From positions 1 to 64,000 of the forward strand of contig NZ_JBDKWG010000142.1 of assembly GCF_040151475.1 (NCBI RefSeq): a stretch of 64,000 nt of DNA, written 5' to 3'. The translations under genes were made by a program, and so were the position numbers. Positions 44,269 through 54,188 of the stretch are shown piece after piece. The DNA is from CAXBNB01 sp040151475 (GTDB taxonomy: Bacteria; Bacteroidota; Bacteroidia; Cytophagales; Cyclobacteriaceae). Each line of letters begins with the position of its first letter. Positions within the stretch are counted from its first letter, which is position 1. Under the pieces are notes generated by a model, which saw only the letters and a list, made by a program, of their open reading frames with translations, did not search any database and had not been told where the DNA came from.

Positions 44269-45369
44269 TTATTCCGCCTGTATTTTGATTAGATGCTCGG
44301 GTCCAGAAATACCTGCCAGATTTATTGTCCGAAATACAATTTCATGTTCATCTTCTGTTAAATCGAGACTAAAGTTGCTTTCAGCCTTTTGCCAATTCCC
44401 ATTGGGAAGTCTCTTCATTTGATACCCCTTGAGGTTTGGTGTATCAGAATTCAGCCCGACATTGGCTTTATTGCCTTCAATGCTGACTTCAGAAGAGATC
44501 GTGTTGGGAGTCCATTCAATTGCATCTCTATTCGGTTCGAGAATCATAAATTCCGGCTTACCATAAGCCCAATGTGGTTTTTCTCCCCATATCCATGTAT
44601 TGTTCTTAAAATAATCATCAGTGTACATGGTGAGGGTTTCCTTATAGTCTGGCCATACAGTAAACATATTGTTGTTGGTATGATATTCAATCCAAGAATA
44701 AGTCCTTGCAAAGCTTTCTTTGCTCCTTTGGAAAGTCTCATCAAATTCTGTTGGAATCCGCTCCAACCCCCTGATCATGGTGATGTCTTTCGCTTTGTTT
44801 TTTAAGTATTCATCGCGAATTTCCAAGGCCGAAAGTGGTATCCCATTTTTCTCAAAATAATGATTGTATTTGGCATCCAATAGCACCCATTTATTGTAAG
44901 CATTGACCCAAGTCTCACTTATCCCGTGATGACTATCTATAATACCTGCCACCCCCGGGCCAGCTCCGATTGTTCTTGTTACATAGCCATAGGCATTCAT
45001 CACACCGTTTTGAACTCTCATGAAGTGTCCGCAATGAAATCCTGTACCGCTCAACGCTTCGTCCAAAATACTTTCTACATAGCCTCCACCTGGATATGGG
45101 TCTCCAAAATTGTCAATAGGAATTGTATTAGTAATCCATTGTTTTAACTCCAAAATTCTTTCAAATTCATCTTCATTACCATGAAATATGGTATCCAATT
45201 GGTATTTAGCTTTAAGCTGTTGAAACTTAGGTGAAGACAAATCTTCCGAATAACGGAAAGCTGTGTTTTTCTTATGACGTGGATTATCGACTTCCACAAA
45301 TCTGTATTCTTTCGGCACACAAGCGATGCAGCATCCCAAAACAGCCAGTATTGATATTATCCTTTTCAT
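44269..45369 (-). CDS. Transglutaminase-like lipoprotein
   Basis: The 366-residue protein has lipobox IAC (in GCCIACVPKEY, residues ~13-23). Its transglutaminase-like core has Cys in GFHCGHFMRVQNGVMNAY, then DSHHGISETWVNAYNKW and LLDAKYNHYF, giving Cys, candidate His and Asp. The C-terminal ~100 residues form a strand-rich domain. Its ATG (45369) overlaps the upstream gene's stop by 4 nt. Enzymes of this fold hydrolyse or cross-link amides; here it may trim peptide-linked glycans, which is inference from the locus. Confidence 0.75.
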   Translation of the reverse strand: MKRIISILAVLGCCIACVPKEYRFVEVDNPRHKKNTAFRYSEDLSSPKFQQLKAKYQLDTIFHGNEDEFERILELKQWITNTIPIDNFGDPYPGGGYVESILDEALSGTGFHCGHFMRVQNGVMNAYGYVTRTIGAGPGVAGIIDSHHGISETWVNAYNKWVLLDAKYNHYFEKNGIPLSALEIRDEYLKNKAKDITMIRGLERIPTEFDETFQRSKESFARTYSWIEYHTNNNMFTVWPDYKETLTMYTDDYFKNNTWIWGEKPHWAYGKPEFMILEPNRDAIEWTPNTISSEVSIEGNKANVGLNSDTPNLKGYQMKRLPNGNWQKAESNFSLDLTEDEHEIVFRTINLAGISGPEHLIKIQAE

Positions 45370-46886
45370 TTGATTGCATTGTTTTTTAATAATTGGAGAT
45401 TGATCCTTGAGGCTTTCCAACCTTCCATAATGGAATTATACTTCTTATTAATTGGCAATGTGTAAGAACCGAGCATAATGTCAACATCACCATCCTGGTC
45501 AAAATCACCATGATCCATGACCACCCATCGTCCTGTTAAAGATTGCTCAAACGTATATGACACAAATTCATATCGTTGGAGGTCATTGTTTTCCAGATAA
45601 ACAAATCCTTCTCCGGGTGCTGTGGTATAATCAGGAAAAAAAGACATCACAGCAAAATCCAAGTCACCATCTAAGTCATAATCCGCTGAAAGTACCCGGG
45701 TAGCTCCGTAGATCGGATAAAACCATTCCTGATCAAACGAATTCGACCCATCATTGATAAACAACCTCACACCATGATATGGTTTGGCAAATACAGAAAA
45801 ATCGCCATTATCTCCGTTGGTAAGAACAATATCCAAATGACCATCCTTGTTATAATCAACCAATTGGAACCAACTGGAACCATACTCCGGAGGTAGTTGT
45901 ATTACTTGATCTATTCTAAACTTTAAGTCTCCTTCATTGTACAAAATGTAAATCCCCTCATTGCCTTGAGATGCCAATACAACTATATCGTTGAGCCCGT
46001 CAGTATCCATATCTGCTATTTCCACTTTAGTAGTACCAGGCATTGCCAACAGGTTTGTTTTCTTGTAACCCTGATCTGACTTTATGAGCATAGACAATTG
46101 CCCCGTACGATTACCAAACTCGCAAACTATAATTTCATTCATGAAATCATAGTTCAGGTCAGCAATTTGGACAAACACCGGTCTATGCAAATTACGCATA
46201 ACGGTATATATAGAATTTTCAGTAACCTGATACAAAGTTCCTAAAGGTTGATTGCTCGGAAATAAATACCCTGCTTCAGCAATCCATCTGGTGTTTCCCT
46301 TTTGTACCACAGAGGTTACAGGTGAATCAAACCGAGGGATTTCGGTTTCACTTTTCAAAGTACTGTCGAAAGGCCATTGATACACCCATTGATTCAGGGC
46401 ATCAGCAATGAAAAACCGATTGTTTAACGAATCAAACTGAACACTGGTAATCATAGATTTGTCTTGATATTCTTCAAAAGAAACAGGACTGGAGTCAAAG
46501 CGATCCAATGGTAAATTTCTTTTCAATCTCAAAGTATCTTGGATAATAGAATCTGGCGATAAAGTCATAATATATCCATATATGAGATTCCAGGTCACAC
46601 TGTCAATAATTGCCTTTGACAGTTTTGGACTATTGTTAAAAACATTCTGATCGTGAAAACTGAAGCTTTCAGCACTTGGAGACAAAAACTCATATCCCAG
46701 TCTTGATGCCATATCCGGTAATATATTATTTTTCCATACTGATTTTGGAATATTAGCAGGATCTGGAGCAAGGTGACAACTACCGCAATAAGTATTGTAT
46801 TGAGATTTAGCTGTTACCATGTCAGAGGCTTGTTCGCAAGAGGCCGACAACAACATCAAAGAGAAAAAAAATAGCACCCATTTCAT
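45366..46886 (-). CDS. c-type haem / VCBS-repeat lipoprotein
   Basis: The 506-residue protein has lipobox SASC at about residues 14-17 and a single CxxCH haem motif (YCGSCHLAPDP) at about 34-40. The rest is repeats with calcium-binding D-x-D-x-D-G loops: DMDTDGLNDIVVLAS, DYNKDGHLDIVLTNG, DYDLDGDLDFAVMSF and DFDQDGDVDIMLGSY, an FG-GAP/VCBS beta-propeller. The haem suggests electron transfer; the propeller suggests surface binding. ATG 46886 (MKWVLFFFSLMLLSASC) is preferred because it begins the lipoprotein signal. It overlaps the transglutaminase gene by 4 nt. Confidence 0.78.
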   Translation of the reverse strand: MKWVLFFFSLMLLSASCEQASDMVTAKSQYNTYCGSCHLAPDPANIPKSVWKNNILPDMASRLGYEFLSPSAESFSFHDQNVFNNSPKLSKAIIDSVTWNLIYGYIMTLSPDSIIQDTLRLKRNLPLDRFDSSPVSFEEYQDKSMITSVQFDSLNNRFFIADALNQWVYQWPFDSTLKSETEIPRFDSPVTSVVQKGNTRWIAEAGYLFPSNQPLGTLYQVTENSIYTVMRNLHRPVFVQIADLNYDFMNEIIVCEFGNRTGQLSMLIKSDQGYKKTNLLAMPGTTKVEIADMDTDGLNDIVVLASQGNEGIYILYNEGDLKFRIDQVIQLPPEYGSSWFQLVDYNKDGHLDIVLTNGDNGDFSVFAKPYHGVRLFINDGSNSFDQEWFYPIYGATRVLSADYDLDGDLDFAVMSFFPDYTTAPGEGFVYLENNDLQRYEFVSYTFEQSLTGRWVVMDHGDFDQDGDVDIMLGSYTLPINKKYNSIMEGWKASRINLQLLKNNAIK

Positions 46887-46955
46887 TGTTTGTCTTACTT
46901 CTCTTTTAAAATATACTATTCGCCCTCTCTTCAAGAATCTGTCCCTGAGAAAATC

Positions 46956-46995
46956 AAAACAATAGAGTCCCGGATTAAAAGAACTCTATTGTTTT
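46956..46995 (-). terminator. Hairpin terminator after susD
   Basis: AAAACAATAGAGT (46956-46968) and ACTCTATTGTTTT (46983-46995) form a perfect 13-bp stem with a 14-nt loop, 27 nt past the SusD stop. On the minus strand it is followed by GATTTTCTC. It probably attenuates transcription into the downstream enzyme genes. Confidence 0.6.
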
Positions 46996-47021
46996 ATTAG
47001 CTGTTAACTATGTTTTAGATT

Positions 47022-48647
47022 TTAATAGCCCGGATTATTACCAGCCTGCCTCATTAATGGATTTGCCTCCAACTCCTCTGCAGGTATAGGAAACAACAAA
47101 TGTGTTCCAATCTTAAATTGAAATTGGTCAGATGAATTTGGAAATGAAAAATCAGAAGCAGTCCAACTGTTCAAGTCTTCCAATCCTGCCGCATGCCATC
47201 TTCTAAGGTCAACCCATCTGATACCCTCTTCTCCAGCCAACTCCAAAAATCTTTCATCCATGATATCCTGCATGGTAACAGACCCTAAGTCAGCAGGAAC
47301 GGTAGCCTCACTACCATCTGAGGTAGAGAGTCTCGCTCTTCGCCTGATATCATTCACCTGAGTTAGTGCGGCCGATGGGTTTCCTGTTTGTAAATAAGCT
47401 TCCGCAACTGTTAACTTGACATCAGCTAATCTCAAAATACGAGTATTCACACCTGATGAGATTCCGCAACACCCTTGTCCATTTTTGTTATCCATTAAAT
47501 CACCCCTGTCACCATTGATGTATTTTATAAATTGGTTTCCACCAAACCTACTCCATCCATAAGTACCTATCGTTTCGGCTCGACGTGGATCTGCAGCGTC
47601 AAATGCATTCATCAATTTATCAGTTGGCCCTACTGACCCACCTCCGGAACTACCATTGGCCCAGTGGTCAGTAAAGTAACCATAATAGGCACCCAAAGCA
47701 CCATTGCCTCCACCATAGTCATTATCTAACCAGGGATTTTCAGAATTGTTAATGCCTGCCTGAAACTCAAAAAGTGATTCAGGGTTATTTTCAGTTCGAT
47801 AATCAAAATTTTCACCAAAATGAACACCAACAATCGTACTTTCAGAATCATCAATTGCTTCAAATGCGGCAATCGCTTTTCCATAATCTCCATTTCTATC
47901 ACCACCACTATACTCATCTGCATAGTTAGCCCTCAGCGTATATGCCTTTACCAAAAGTCCAAGTGCACTATTTTTAAAAACCCTTCCTTTGTTGTTAACA
48001 TCCCACGAATCAGGCAACAAAGTTTTGGCTTCCTCCAAATCTGATATTGATAAATTTAACATTTCAAAACCAGTGCTTGGAGGGTTTGTAGCTGTTTCCA
48101 AAGACTTTATCCATTCACTTTTTAATGGCCCTCTGCGCCACTTCTCCCAGATTTGCATGTGCGCCCAAGCTCTAAAGAAAAGAGCTTCGCCTCTATTATA
48201 ATTTTTCAGATTCGTATCAACATATACAGCAGATGATGCTTCGATTTGCTCCAGCATAAAGTTGGATCTATTTATGATGATATAATACCTCTGCCACATC
48301 ATGGCGTTTCTATTATCTGAAGGGGACATTCCCGAAAATGCTTCATATTCTGCATTAGAGTTACCGCTATTGGTAAGGTCATCCCCCTGCAATAGCCAGT
48401 ATGGATGGATTGTTACTCCACGCCCAATTTCACTAGTTCCAAGATTAGCAGAATAGATGTTAGCCAATTCTGCATACATACCTCCAATACCCCTTTGGAT
48501 TTTACCTTCATTGTCAAAATAAGTCGTTGATATTTCATCTGCTATAGGAACATCAAGGTACTCATCTGTACAGGAGACAATAATGCTGGCAGCTAATACA
48601 AATAAGGATAGAATTATTTTTGTTTTTATCTTTTTCATAACATTCAA
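47022..48647 (-). CDS. RagB/SusD-family glycan-binding lipoprotein
   Basis: The 541-residue outer-membrane lipoprotein has lipobox IVSC at about residues 23-26 (IIVSCTDEYLDVP) and TPR-like helices typical of SusD. Family segments include NRGEALFFRAWAHMQIWEKW, LKDVKLTV-like RLADVKLTVAEAYLQTGN and the C-terminal DERFLELAGEEGIRWVDLRRW. It caps the SusC barrel and captures the glycan before import. ATG 48647 or 48638 both fit the signal. It lies 3 nt after SusC. Confidence 0.93.
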   Translation of the reverse strand: MNVMKKIKTKIILSLFVLAASIIVSCTDEYLDVPIADEISTTYFDNEGKIQRGIGGMYAELANIYSANLGTSEIGRGVTIHPYWLLQGDDLTNSGNSNAEYEAFSGMSPSDNRNAMMWQRYYIIINRSNFMLEQIEASSAVYVDTNLKNYNRGEALFFRAWAHMQIWEKWRRGPLKSEWIKSLETATNPPSTGFEMLNLSISDLEEAKTLLPDSWDVNNKGRVFKNSALGLLVKAYTLRANYADEYSGGDRNGDYGKAIAAFEAIDDSESTIVGVHFGENFDYRTENNPESLFEFQAGINNSENPWLDNDYGGGNGALGAYYGYFTDHWANGSSGGGSVGPTDKLMNAFDAADPRRAETIGTYGWSRFGGNQFIKYINGDRGDLMDNKNGQGCCGISSGVNTRILRLADVKLTVAEAYLQTGNPSAALTQVNDIRRRARLSTSDGSEATVPADLGSVTMQDIMDERFLELAGEEGIRWVDLRRWHAAGLEDLNSWTASDFSFPNSSDQFQFKIGTHLLFPIPAEELEANPLMRQAGNNPGY

Positions 48648-48650
48648 TTA

Positions 48651-51600
48651 TTAAAAGTTAATGGAAAACCCTGTATAGAACATTCTGGGAGACGGATTGT
48701 CATCAGATTCCGGATCGAGTCCCGAATAACCAGTAAGGGTAAATGTATTGGATGACCCCACATAGATGCTTAAATTACTGATGTAATTGCCCACTGATTC
48801 ATAAAAAGACTCTGGAAAAACATAATTTAACCTAACATTTGAAAGCCTGAAATAATCGGCATCTTCTATAAACAAGCTTGAGAACCTGTAATTGTTGGCC
48901 GGGTCACCCCATATCATTCTAGGCAAACTTGTATTAGGATTGGATGGAGTCCATGCATTCAGCACTTCTGTACTTCTATTGGCTCCATTTACGCTTGGGT
49001 TCGAAAACTGCCTGATTGAATTGTATTTCTGAATATCTCCAACTCCGTAAAATACCATGTCTAATGACAGTCCTTTGTAACCTACATTAAAGTTTAAGCC
49101 GTAGTAATAGCCGGGTGTGGTTTTCCCCAAATATGCCTGATCAAATTGATCAATTTGGCCATCGGGGTTAGGGTTGTAAAACTCACTTTCGTCGCTAGGT
49201 GCACCATACAAGTCTTTGAAATAATAATCACCTGCTGTTACCAATGGTGCATTGTAGCTCACATCGGTGGTTTGGTTCATCCATGCCTGTGCTTCCTGAT
49301 CGCTTTGGAATGTTCCTTCATATATTGGGCCCCTGATAAATCCGATAGGTTTCCCAACTTCTACTCGCCCTGCGTTGGTTGATATTGGAATTCCCTCATA
49401 AATCTTTAAAACTTCATTTTTCTGAGTTGTCAGGTTACCACCAATACTAAAGGAGATATCATTGATAGACCTGGTATAATTAAATGTCATCTCAATCCCT
49501 CTGTTACTAACATCTCCAACATTTGCCTCTGGTCCATGTATTATACCTGAACTTAACGGAATGACAACACCCTGTAATAATCCTTCGGTAAGTTTGTCAT
49601 AATATTCAAATGAGAAATCTAAGCTGTTGAATAATCTGGAATCAAAACCAACATTAATTGTGGTAGTAGTCTCCCATGATAATGTTGGATTTGGAAGGCC
49701 AAAAACAGTAGCTGCATCGCTAATTGTTCCATAACCTCCATTAGTATTTCCCCAAACATAATTTGGCCTCTTATTAATCGTTGAAAGGTAGGCGTTCTTG
49801 GTTACTTCATCATTTCCAAGTTTACCATACCCTGCTCTGATTTTAAAGTCATTTACAAATGATACTTCACTCATAAATGGCTCTGTGGATAACCTCCAGG
49901 CAGCCGATACGGCTGGAAATACTCCCCATCTATGCTCCGGAGCAAAGCTTGAAGAACCATCTCTTCTGATAGAAAAATCGACGTAATATTTAGAAGCGTA
50001 GTTGTATCCGGTTCTGAGAAACGAACCAAAGCGTGCTGATTCTTCTTTGAAAATACCTGCACTATTAGTAATTCCGCTACCAAGTCTTATCAAATCCCGG
50101 TCTATGGTACTAATGTTTTCAGAATATAGCTCTGTGTACTGATAGCTGTGATTATTTCCCATAGCACCAACCAGAATATCTATTTTGTGATCTCCTAATG
50201 TTTTCTGATAATTGGCTGTAATATCAAATTGATTGGTGATGTTATTTCCATCTATAACATTGTAACTCCCCAATGATCCCGGAACAGATGGTGATTCAGG
50301 ATCAGCACCTTGAGAACTAAACCAATATGATTCTCTTGGGTAAATTTTATTTACCCCCGTCAGTGTATTGTCTATGCTATATGCCCCTCTGATCTTTAAA
50401 TCCTGAATAGGTTCTACTTCGAGGTAAGCCCTTCCTGTACTCCTTAATCCTTTGTGTAAAACATCATCCAAAGACAATATAGCATGGGTATTGTGACTGG
50501 TACTATTGCCATATAGTCTATTTCCCGTCCAGTTGCCACTAGCGTCATAGCCTTCAAGTACCTGAGCAAATCCTCTTCCATTCACACCATTCGGATCGTA
50601 TATGGGCTGAAATGGCACATTTGAAGCTGCACTGATGGTACTGGAAACAGCTTGTCCACTTTCTGTGGAACTAATCCGTCCATTAAAACCTGCTCTAAGC
50701 CAGGGATTAATATCCATATTTAATTTAAATGTACCATTCAATCGATCAAGGTAGTTCCCAATATAAACACCGTCCTGACTACTTTTTCCTACGGATACAA
50801 AATAATTAACTGCCTTAGTACCCCCTGAAAAATTAACAGAATAATCCTTGGTCATAGCATTTTGGTTTTCTACAGCTTTCTGCCAATCAGTAGTAGCTTC
50901 ATTGCCACGGTAGTTTGAACTGGATGGATCAAACACTCTTAAATCTTCAGCAACAATCTCAGAGTTGGAATCTGTAGCCCAAAGTGCATTGTTAAAATCA
51001 GTATATTGTTTAGAATTCAATACATCAACACGATTTGTAATATTGGTCCATCCTATCCTTGATGAAAAGGATACTTTAGGTTTACCAGTACTTCCGCTTT
51101 TTGTGGTAATCAATACCACTCCATTGGCAGCCCTTACACCATATATGGCGGCAGCAGAAGCATCTTTTAAAACAGTTATTGACTCAATATCCTCAGGATT
51201 TATCAGTGACATAACATTAATTGACCCTCTTCGATAATTCCCGTTATCGGTCTGTCCTTCTATTCCTGCTCCATACTCCTCCAGCATGACCCCATCAACA
51301 ACATAAACAGGATCTGCTACTCCCCATGTATTGGTACCTCTTACTCTAATGGTAGGTCGTGACATGGGATCGCCATTATTCCCAGATACCTGTACTCCTG
51401 CCATCTGCCCTTGCATGGCCATTTCCGGAGACATGGAAAATCTTTTTGTGATTTCTTCACTTGAAATTTGTGAGATTGCAGTAGTCACATCCCTTTTGGC
51501 TTTTTCACCATAGCCTATCACCACAATTTCGGACAATTGTTGAGCGTCGGGAGTCATTGCAATATTTATTTCCGACCTGCCCGCTATCTCTACCTCTTGA

Positions 51601-52184
51601 GTAAGATAACCTACATAAGAAACTACAAGAAGACCATCTTCTGGTACAGTCAATTTAAAATTCCCTTCTAAATCGGAGGTAGTTCCGTTGATAGTTCCCT
51701 TAACAACCAAAGATGCCCCAGGCAATCCCTGACCATTTTCGTCTGTCACTTTTCCGGAAATCTCAACATCAGCTACTAAAGATTCGTGTATTATTTCTCC
51801 GGAAGCAGAATTCCCAGAAATCACACTAATGTTTTGGTTGACCTGACGAAATTTTAAGCCTGCCTGTTTGGCAACTTCGATCAGCACATCACTCACTTTC
51901 TGATTCGTAGAAGAAGTAATGGTTACTGATTGTTTTAGCTTCTTTTTGATCTCTGACTTGTCGTAAGAAATGGTGAAATCCGTTTTGGATTCTATCTCAT
52001 TGAAAATTTTTTCCAATGAACTGACTTGTGCATTTATGTTTATGCCTACTTCTCTTACACTCTGGCTTTTCTGGGCTTCTAAATCCCCTGCGAGCAGTAG
52101 ATTCATCAGCCAGATTTGTACAAATACGCCATAAGCAAAGTACTTTGAAAGCATAATTATTACTTGTAATGATTTAAATTTCAT
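48651..52184 (-). CDS. SusC-like TonB-dependent transporter with STN domain
   Basis: The 1177-residue outer-membrane importer has an N-terminal signal, an STN/secretin-like signalling domain (SSLEKIFNEIESKTDFTISY), a carboxypeptidase-D-regulatory-like domain (ISGKVTDENGQGLPGASLVV, GTTSDLEGNFKL), a plug (IVVIGYGEKAKRDVTTAI, YVVDGVMLEE, KDASAAAIYGVRAANGVVLI) and a C-terminal 22-strand barrel ending in FYTGFSINF. The STN domain contacts the FecR anti-sigma, which fits the FecR/sigma genes just upstream. ATG 52184 is preferred over 52244, since the longer reading prefixes 20 non-signal residues. Confidence 0.95.
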   Translation of the reverse strand: MKFKSLQVIIMLSKYFAYGVFVQIWLMNLLLAGDLEAQKSQSVREVGININAQVSSLEKIFNEIESKTDFTISYDKSEIKKKLKQSVTITSSTNQKVSDVLIEVAKQAGLKFRQVNQNISVISGNSASGEIIHESLVADVEISGKVTDENGQGLPGASLVVKGTINGTTSDLEGNFKLTVPEDGLLVVSYVGYLTQEVEIAGRSEINIAMTPDAQQLSEIVVIGYGEKAKRDVTTAISQISSEEITKRFSMSPEMAMQGQMAGVQVSGNNGDPMSRPTIRVRGTNTWGVADPVYVVDGVMLEEYGAGIEGQTDNGNYRRGSINVMSLINPEDIESITVLKDASAAAIYGVRAANGVVLITTKSGSTGKPKVSFSSRIGWTNITNRVDVLNSKQYTDFNNALWATDSNSEIVAEDLRVFDPSSSNYRGNEATTDWQKAVENQNAMTKDYSVNFSGGTKAVNYFVSVGKSSQDGVYIGNYLDRLNGTFKLNMDINPWLRAGFNGRISSTESGQAVSSTISAASNVPFQPIYDPNGVNGRGFAQVLEGYDASGNWTGNRLYGNSTSHNTHAILSLDDVLHKGLRSTGRAYLEVEPIQDLKIRGAYSIDNTLTGVNKIYPRESYWFSSQGADPESPSVPGSLGSYNVIDGNNITNQFDITANYQKTLGDHKIDILVGAMGNNHSYQYTELYSENISTIDRDLIRLGSGITNSAGIFKEESARFGSFLRTGYNYASKYYVDFSIRRDGSSSFAPEHRWGVFPAVSAAWRLSTEPFMSEVSFVNDFKIRAGYGKLGNDEVTKNAYLSTINKRPNYVWGNTNGGYGTISDAATVFGLPNPTLSWETTTTINVGFDSRLFNSLDFSFEYYDKLTEGLLQGVVIPLSSGIIHGPEANVGDVSNRGIEMTFNYTRSINDISFSIGGNLTTQKNEVLKIYEGIPISTNAGRVEVGKPIGFIRGPIYEGTFQSDQEAQAWMNQTTDVSYNAPLVTAGDYYFKDLYGAPSDESEFYNPNPDGQIDQFDQAYLGKTTPGYYYGLNFNVGYKGLSLDMVFYGVGDIQKYNSIRQFSNPSVNGANRSTEVLNAWTPSNPNTSLPRMIWGDPANNYRFSSLFIEDADYFRLSNVRLNYVFPESFYESVGNYISNLSIYVGSSNTFTLTGYSGLDPESDDNPSPRMFYTGFSINF

Positions 52185-52222
52185 ACTTTTACATGATTTC
52201 GTTAAAAATTTATTTAGCGATA

Positions 52223-52255
52223 GGGTAATCTGAACACACGCCAATGTGGTTACCC
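52223..52255 (-). promoter_or_regulatory. Leader hairpin upstream of susC
   Basis: GGGTAA (52223-52228) pairs with TTACCC (52250-52255), with an inner CACA/TGTG pair. It lies in the susC leader between the start codon and the antisense-strand terminator, so it is a possible regulatory fold. Confidence 0.3.
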
Positions 52256-52261
52256 AATCTT

Positions 52262-52298
52262 ATAAGTCTGTCAACCTTGTTGGCAGACTTATTTTTTT
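52262..52298 (+). terminator. Plus-strand terminator antisense to the susC leader
   Basis: ATAAGTCTGTCAA (52262-52274) and TTGGCAGACTTAT (52280-52292) form a 13-bp stem (one G-U) with a CCTTG loop, then TTTTTT. The T-run is on the plus strand, antisense to susC and fecR. No plus-strand gene precedes it, so it may end an antisense small RNA from the susC 5' region. Confidence 0.6.
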
Positions 52299-52331
52299 AA
52301 GAGCTATTCTGAACTGTCATTTTATCATCTT

Positions 52332-53357
52332 TTATTTTCTATAATTAAGGATCACCGTTTCATTTCTTATTATAAAATCGAATTTCTTCACGTGTCCCAT
52401 ACTGATCAATACATTTTCTAAAGATTCATTCTCAAAGCGACTCGTATATTTCCACTCTTGATTACTACCTCTGTTTTTTACAATCAACTTCACACCGTAC
52501 CACCGCTCCAGAGTTCTGAATACTTCCTCTTGCGAGGCTTCATGAAAAGACAAAATTCCATTTCTCCAGGCAAGCAGATTTTCAAATTCACTAAGGTTCT
52601 TCTCAAATTTTTTTTCGGATTTAGAATACGACAAAGATTCTCCTTCTTCCAGGTATTCATCCTTATTGATTCGGTCAAGGTCTGATATTACAACTTTACC
52701 CTCGGTAAGCAGTACATCTATAGATGCTTCCTCCAAATAGGATCGAACATTGAACTCGGTACCCAATGCTGTAATACTCACTTTTGAGGTTTTCACAATA
52801 AATGGAAGTTCTTTGTTTTTTTCTATATCAAAATATGCCTCACCATGGAGTTTGATGTTCCTGTGAGTATGTCCAAAACCTTCCTGATATTCTACTTTGC
52901 TTTCGGCATTGAGCCACACTTTGGTGCCATCCGGCAAAAAGATCTGAGATTTTCTACCCTTAGGATTTTCCTTTATAATCATTGCCAACGCGTTGATCTC
53001 TTTTGAAGAATGACTCAGGTTCATTAAAAAGAATACACCTAAAGCAAGCACGACAGAGGCTGCCAGCGACATCCAAGCTATTTTGTAACTTTTTGCTCTT
53101 GGGAGTGTTATCGCTCGTCTTTGATGACCATTGGTATGATCTTTAAAAATGTCTCTACTCAATTTGTTATAAGCCCTGTCAATATTGGCCTTTTCCAAAG
53201 TGATGGTATCGTTGGAATTTTCCCAATACTCCCGTATGGCTTTGAACTTTCGTTTATTCTCAGGCGAATCATTAATCCATTGGATTAATTCTCGAACTTC
53301 CCAAGTATTGAGATCGCCCATTAGATAGGCATAAATAGATTTGTCTGGATTGAACAT
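52332..53357 (-). CDS. FecR-family anti-sigma factor
   Basis: The 341-residue inner-membrane protein has a cytoplasmic helical N-terminus (residues 1-90), one TM helix (IAWMSLAASVVLALGVFFLM, about 93-112), a FecR periplasmic domain (FLPDGTKVWLNAESKVEYQE, ITALGTEFNVRSYLEE) and a C-terminal DUF4974-type STN-binding domain. It relays ligand capture by SusC to release the sigma factor encoded upstream. It follows the sigma gene by 66 nt and precedes susC. Confidence 0.93.
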   Translation of the reverse strand: MFNPDKSIYAYLMGDLNTWEVRELIQWINDSPENKRKFKAIREYWENSNDTITLEKANIDRAYNKLSRDIFKDHTNGHQRRAITLPRAKSYKIAWMSLAASVVLALGVFFLMNLSHSSKEINALAMIIKENPKGRKSQIFLPDGTKVWLNAESKVEYQEGFGHTHRNIKLHGEAYFDIEKNKELPFIVKTSKVSITALGTEFNVRSYLEEASIDVLLTEGKVVISDLDRINKDEYLEEGESLSYSKSEKKFEKNLSEFENLLAWRNGILSFHEASQEEVFRTLERWYGVKLIVKNRGSNQEWKYTSRFENESLENVLISMGHVKKFDFIIRNETVILNYRK

Positions 53358-53423
53358 AATAGTTATCGTCTATTATGTTAGACACGACCCAAGATAAGAT
53401 TCCCTAGTGGGCTTAAAACTTTT

Positions 53424-54077
53424 TTAAAAATATTGTGAACTACTCCATTCTAAGGCAGGTAAGACAAGGATAAACACTTCCAAAATGCTCATGCCTGACG
53501 ACTGTCCTCCCCGGCTTTCGTAGTAATCTTCTATTGAAATTCTGATTTTTTTCACTGCTGAATATAAATGACTGTCCACTGTTTTAGTGGAGATATCCAA
53601 CAATTCGGCTACTTGCTTATAATTAAGCCCATCTTCTTTTACCATGCGATAAATAATGCGCCCTTTTTCCGGCAAGGCATCAATGGCTTCATTGATTTTT
53701 TCATACAACTCTTGCGAGAGTAAGTCACTTTCAGGATTCTGATTTGTTCGAATGTATTTGAAATCTATTGAATCCACTTCAATATGTACCAAATCCTTCT
53801 TTTTGTCCCTGACGGCATTCATCGTACGGTTTTTAGTAGCTGTAAACAGGTAGTTTTCTATGTGCTCAATCTCTTGGAGTTTCTGTCTGTTTTTCCAAAT
53901 AGTAGCAAACACATCCAACACAATTTCTTCTGCCAAAACAGAATTTCTAATCAGTGAGAAGGAAAAATGCAATAGCCTGGGATAGTAGCAGTCGAAAAAC
54001 TCCCTAAAGGCAATCTGATCTCCGTTATCACAGATACGAGCTAATACGGTTTCTATATTAATTGACCTTCTTTTCAA
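53424..54077 (-). CDS. ECF sigma factor of the glycan locus
   Basis: The 217-residue sigma-70 family protein is of the FecI/Bacteroides-expansion type. It has region 2 (YYPRLLHFSFSLIRNSVLAE, VFATIWKNRQKL, NYLFTATKNRTMNAVRD) and region 4 (GRIIYRMVKEDGLNYKQVAE, ISTKTVDSHLYSAVKKI). The C-terminal ~25 residues are hydrophobic (LEVFILVLPALEWSSSQYF). With FecR and the STN-bearing SusC it forms a trans-envelope switch for the locus. It lies 66 nt upstream of fecR. Confidence 0.93.
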   Translation of the reverse strand: MKRRSINIETVLARICDNGDQIAFREFFDCYYPRLLHFSFSLIRNSVLAEEIVLDVFATIWKNRQKLQEIEHIENYLFTATKNRTMNAVRDKKKDLVHIEVDSIDFKYIRTNQNPESDLLSQELYEKINEAIDALPEKGRIIYRMVKEDGLNYKQVAELLDISTKTVDSHLYSAVKKIRISIEDYYESRGGQSSGMSILEVFILVLPALEWSSSQYF

Positions 54078-54188
54078 GTGCCAGGGCTATTGAATGATCC
54101 AAAAATGACAATGTGGAAGAAAGCAATTTAATGCTATTATTTTATTAAATAAAAATGGAAACCGGAATTGACAAACTGCTATTCAATA

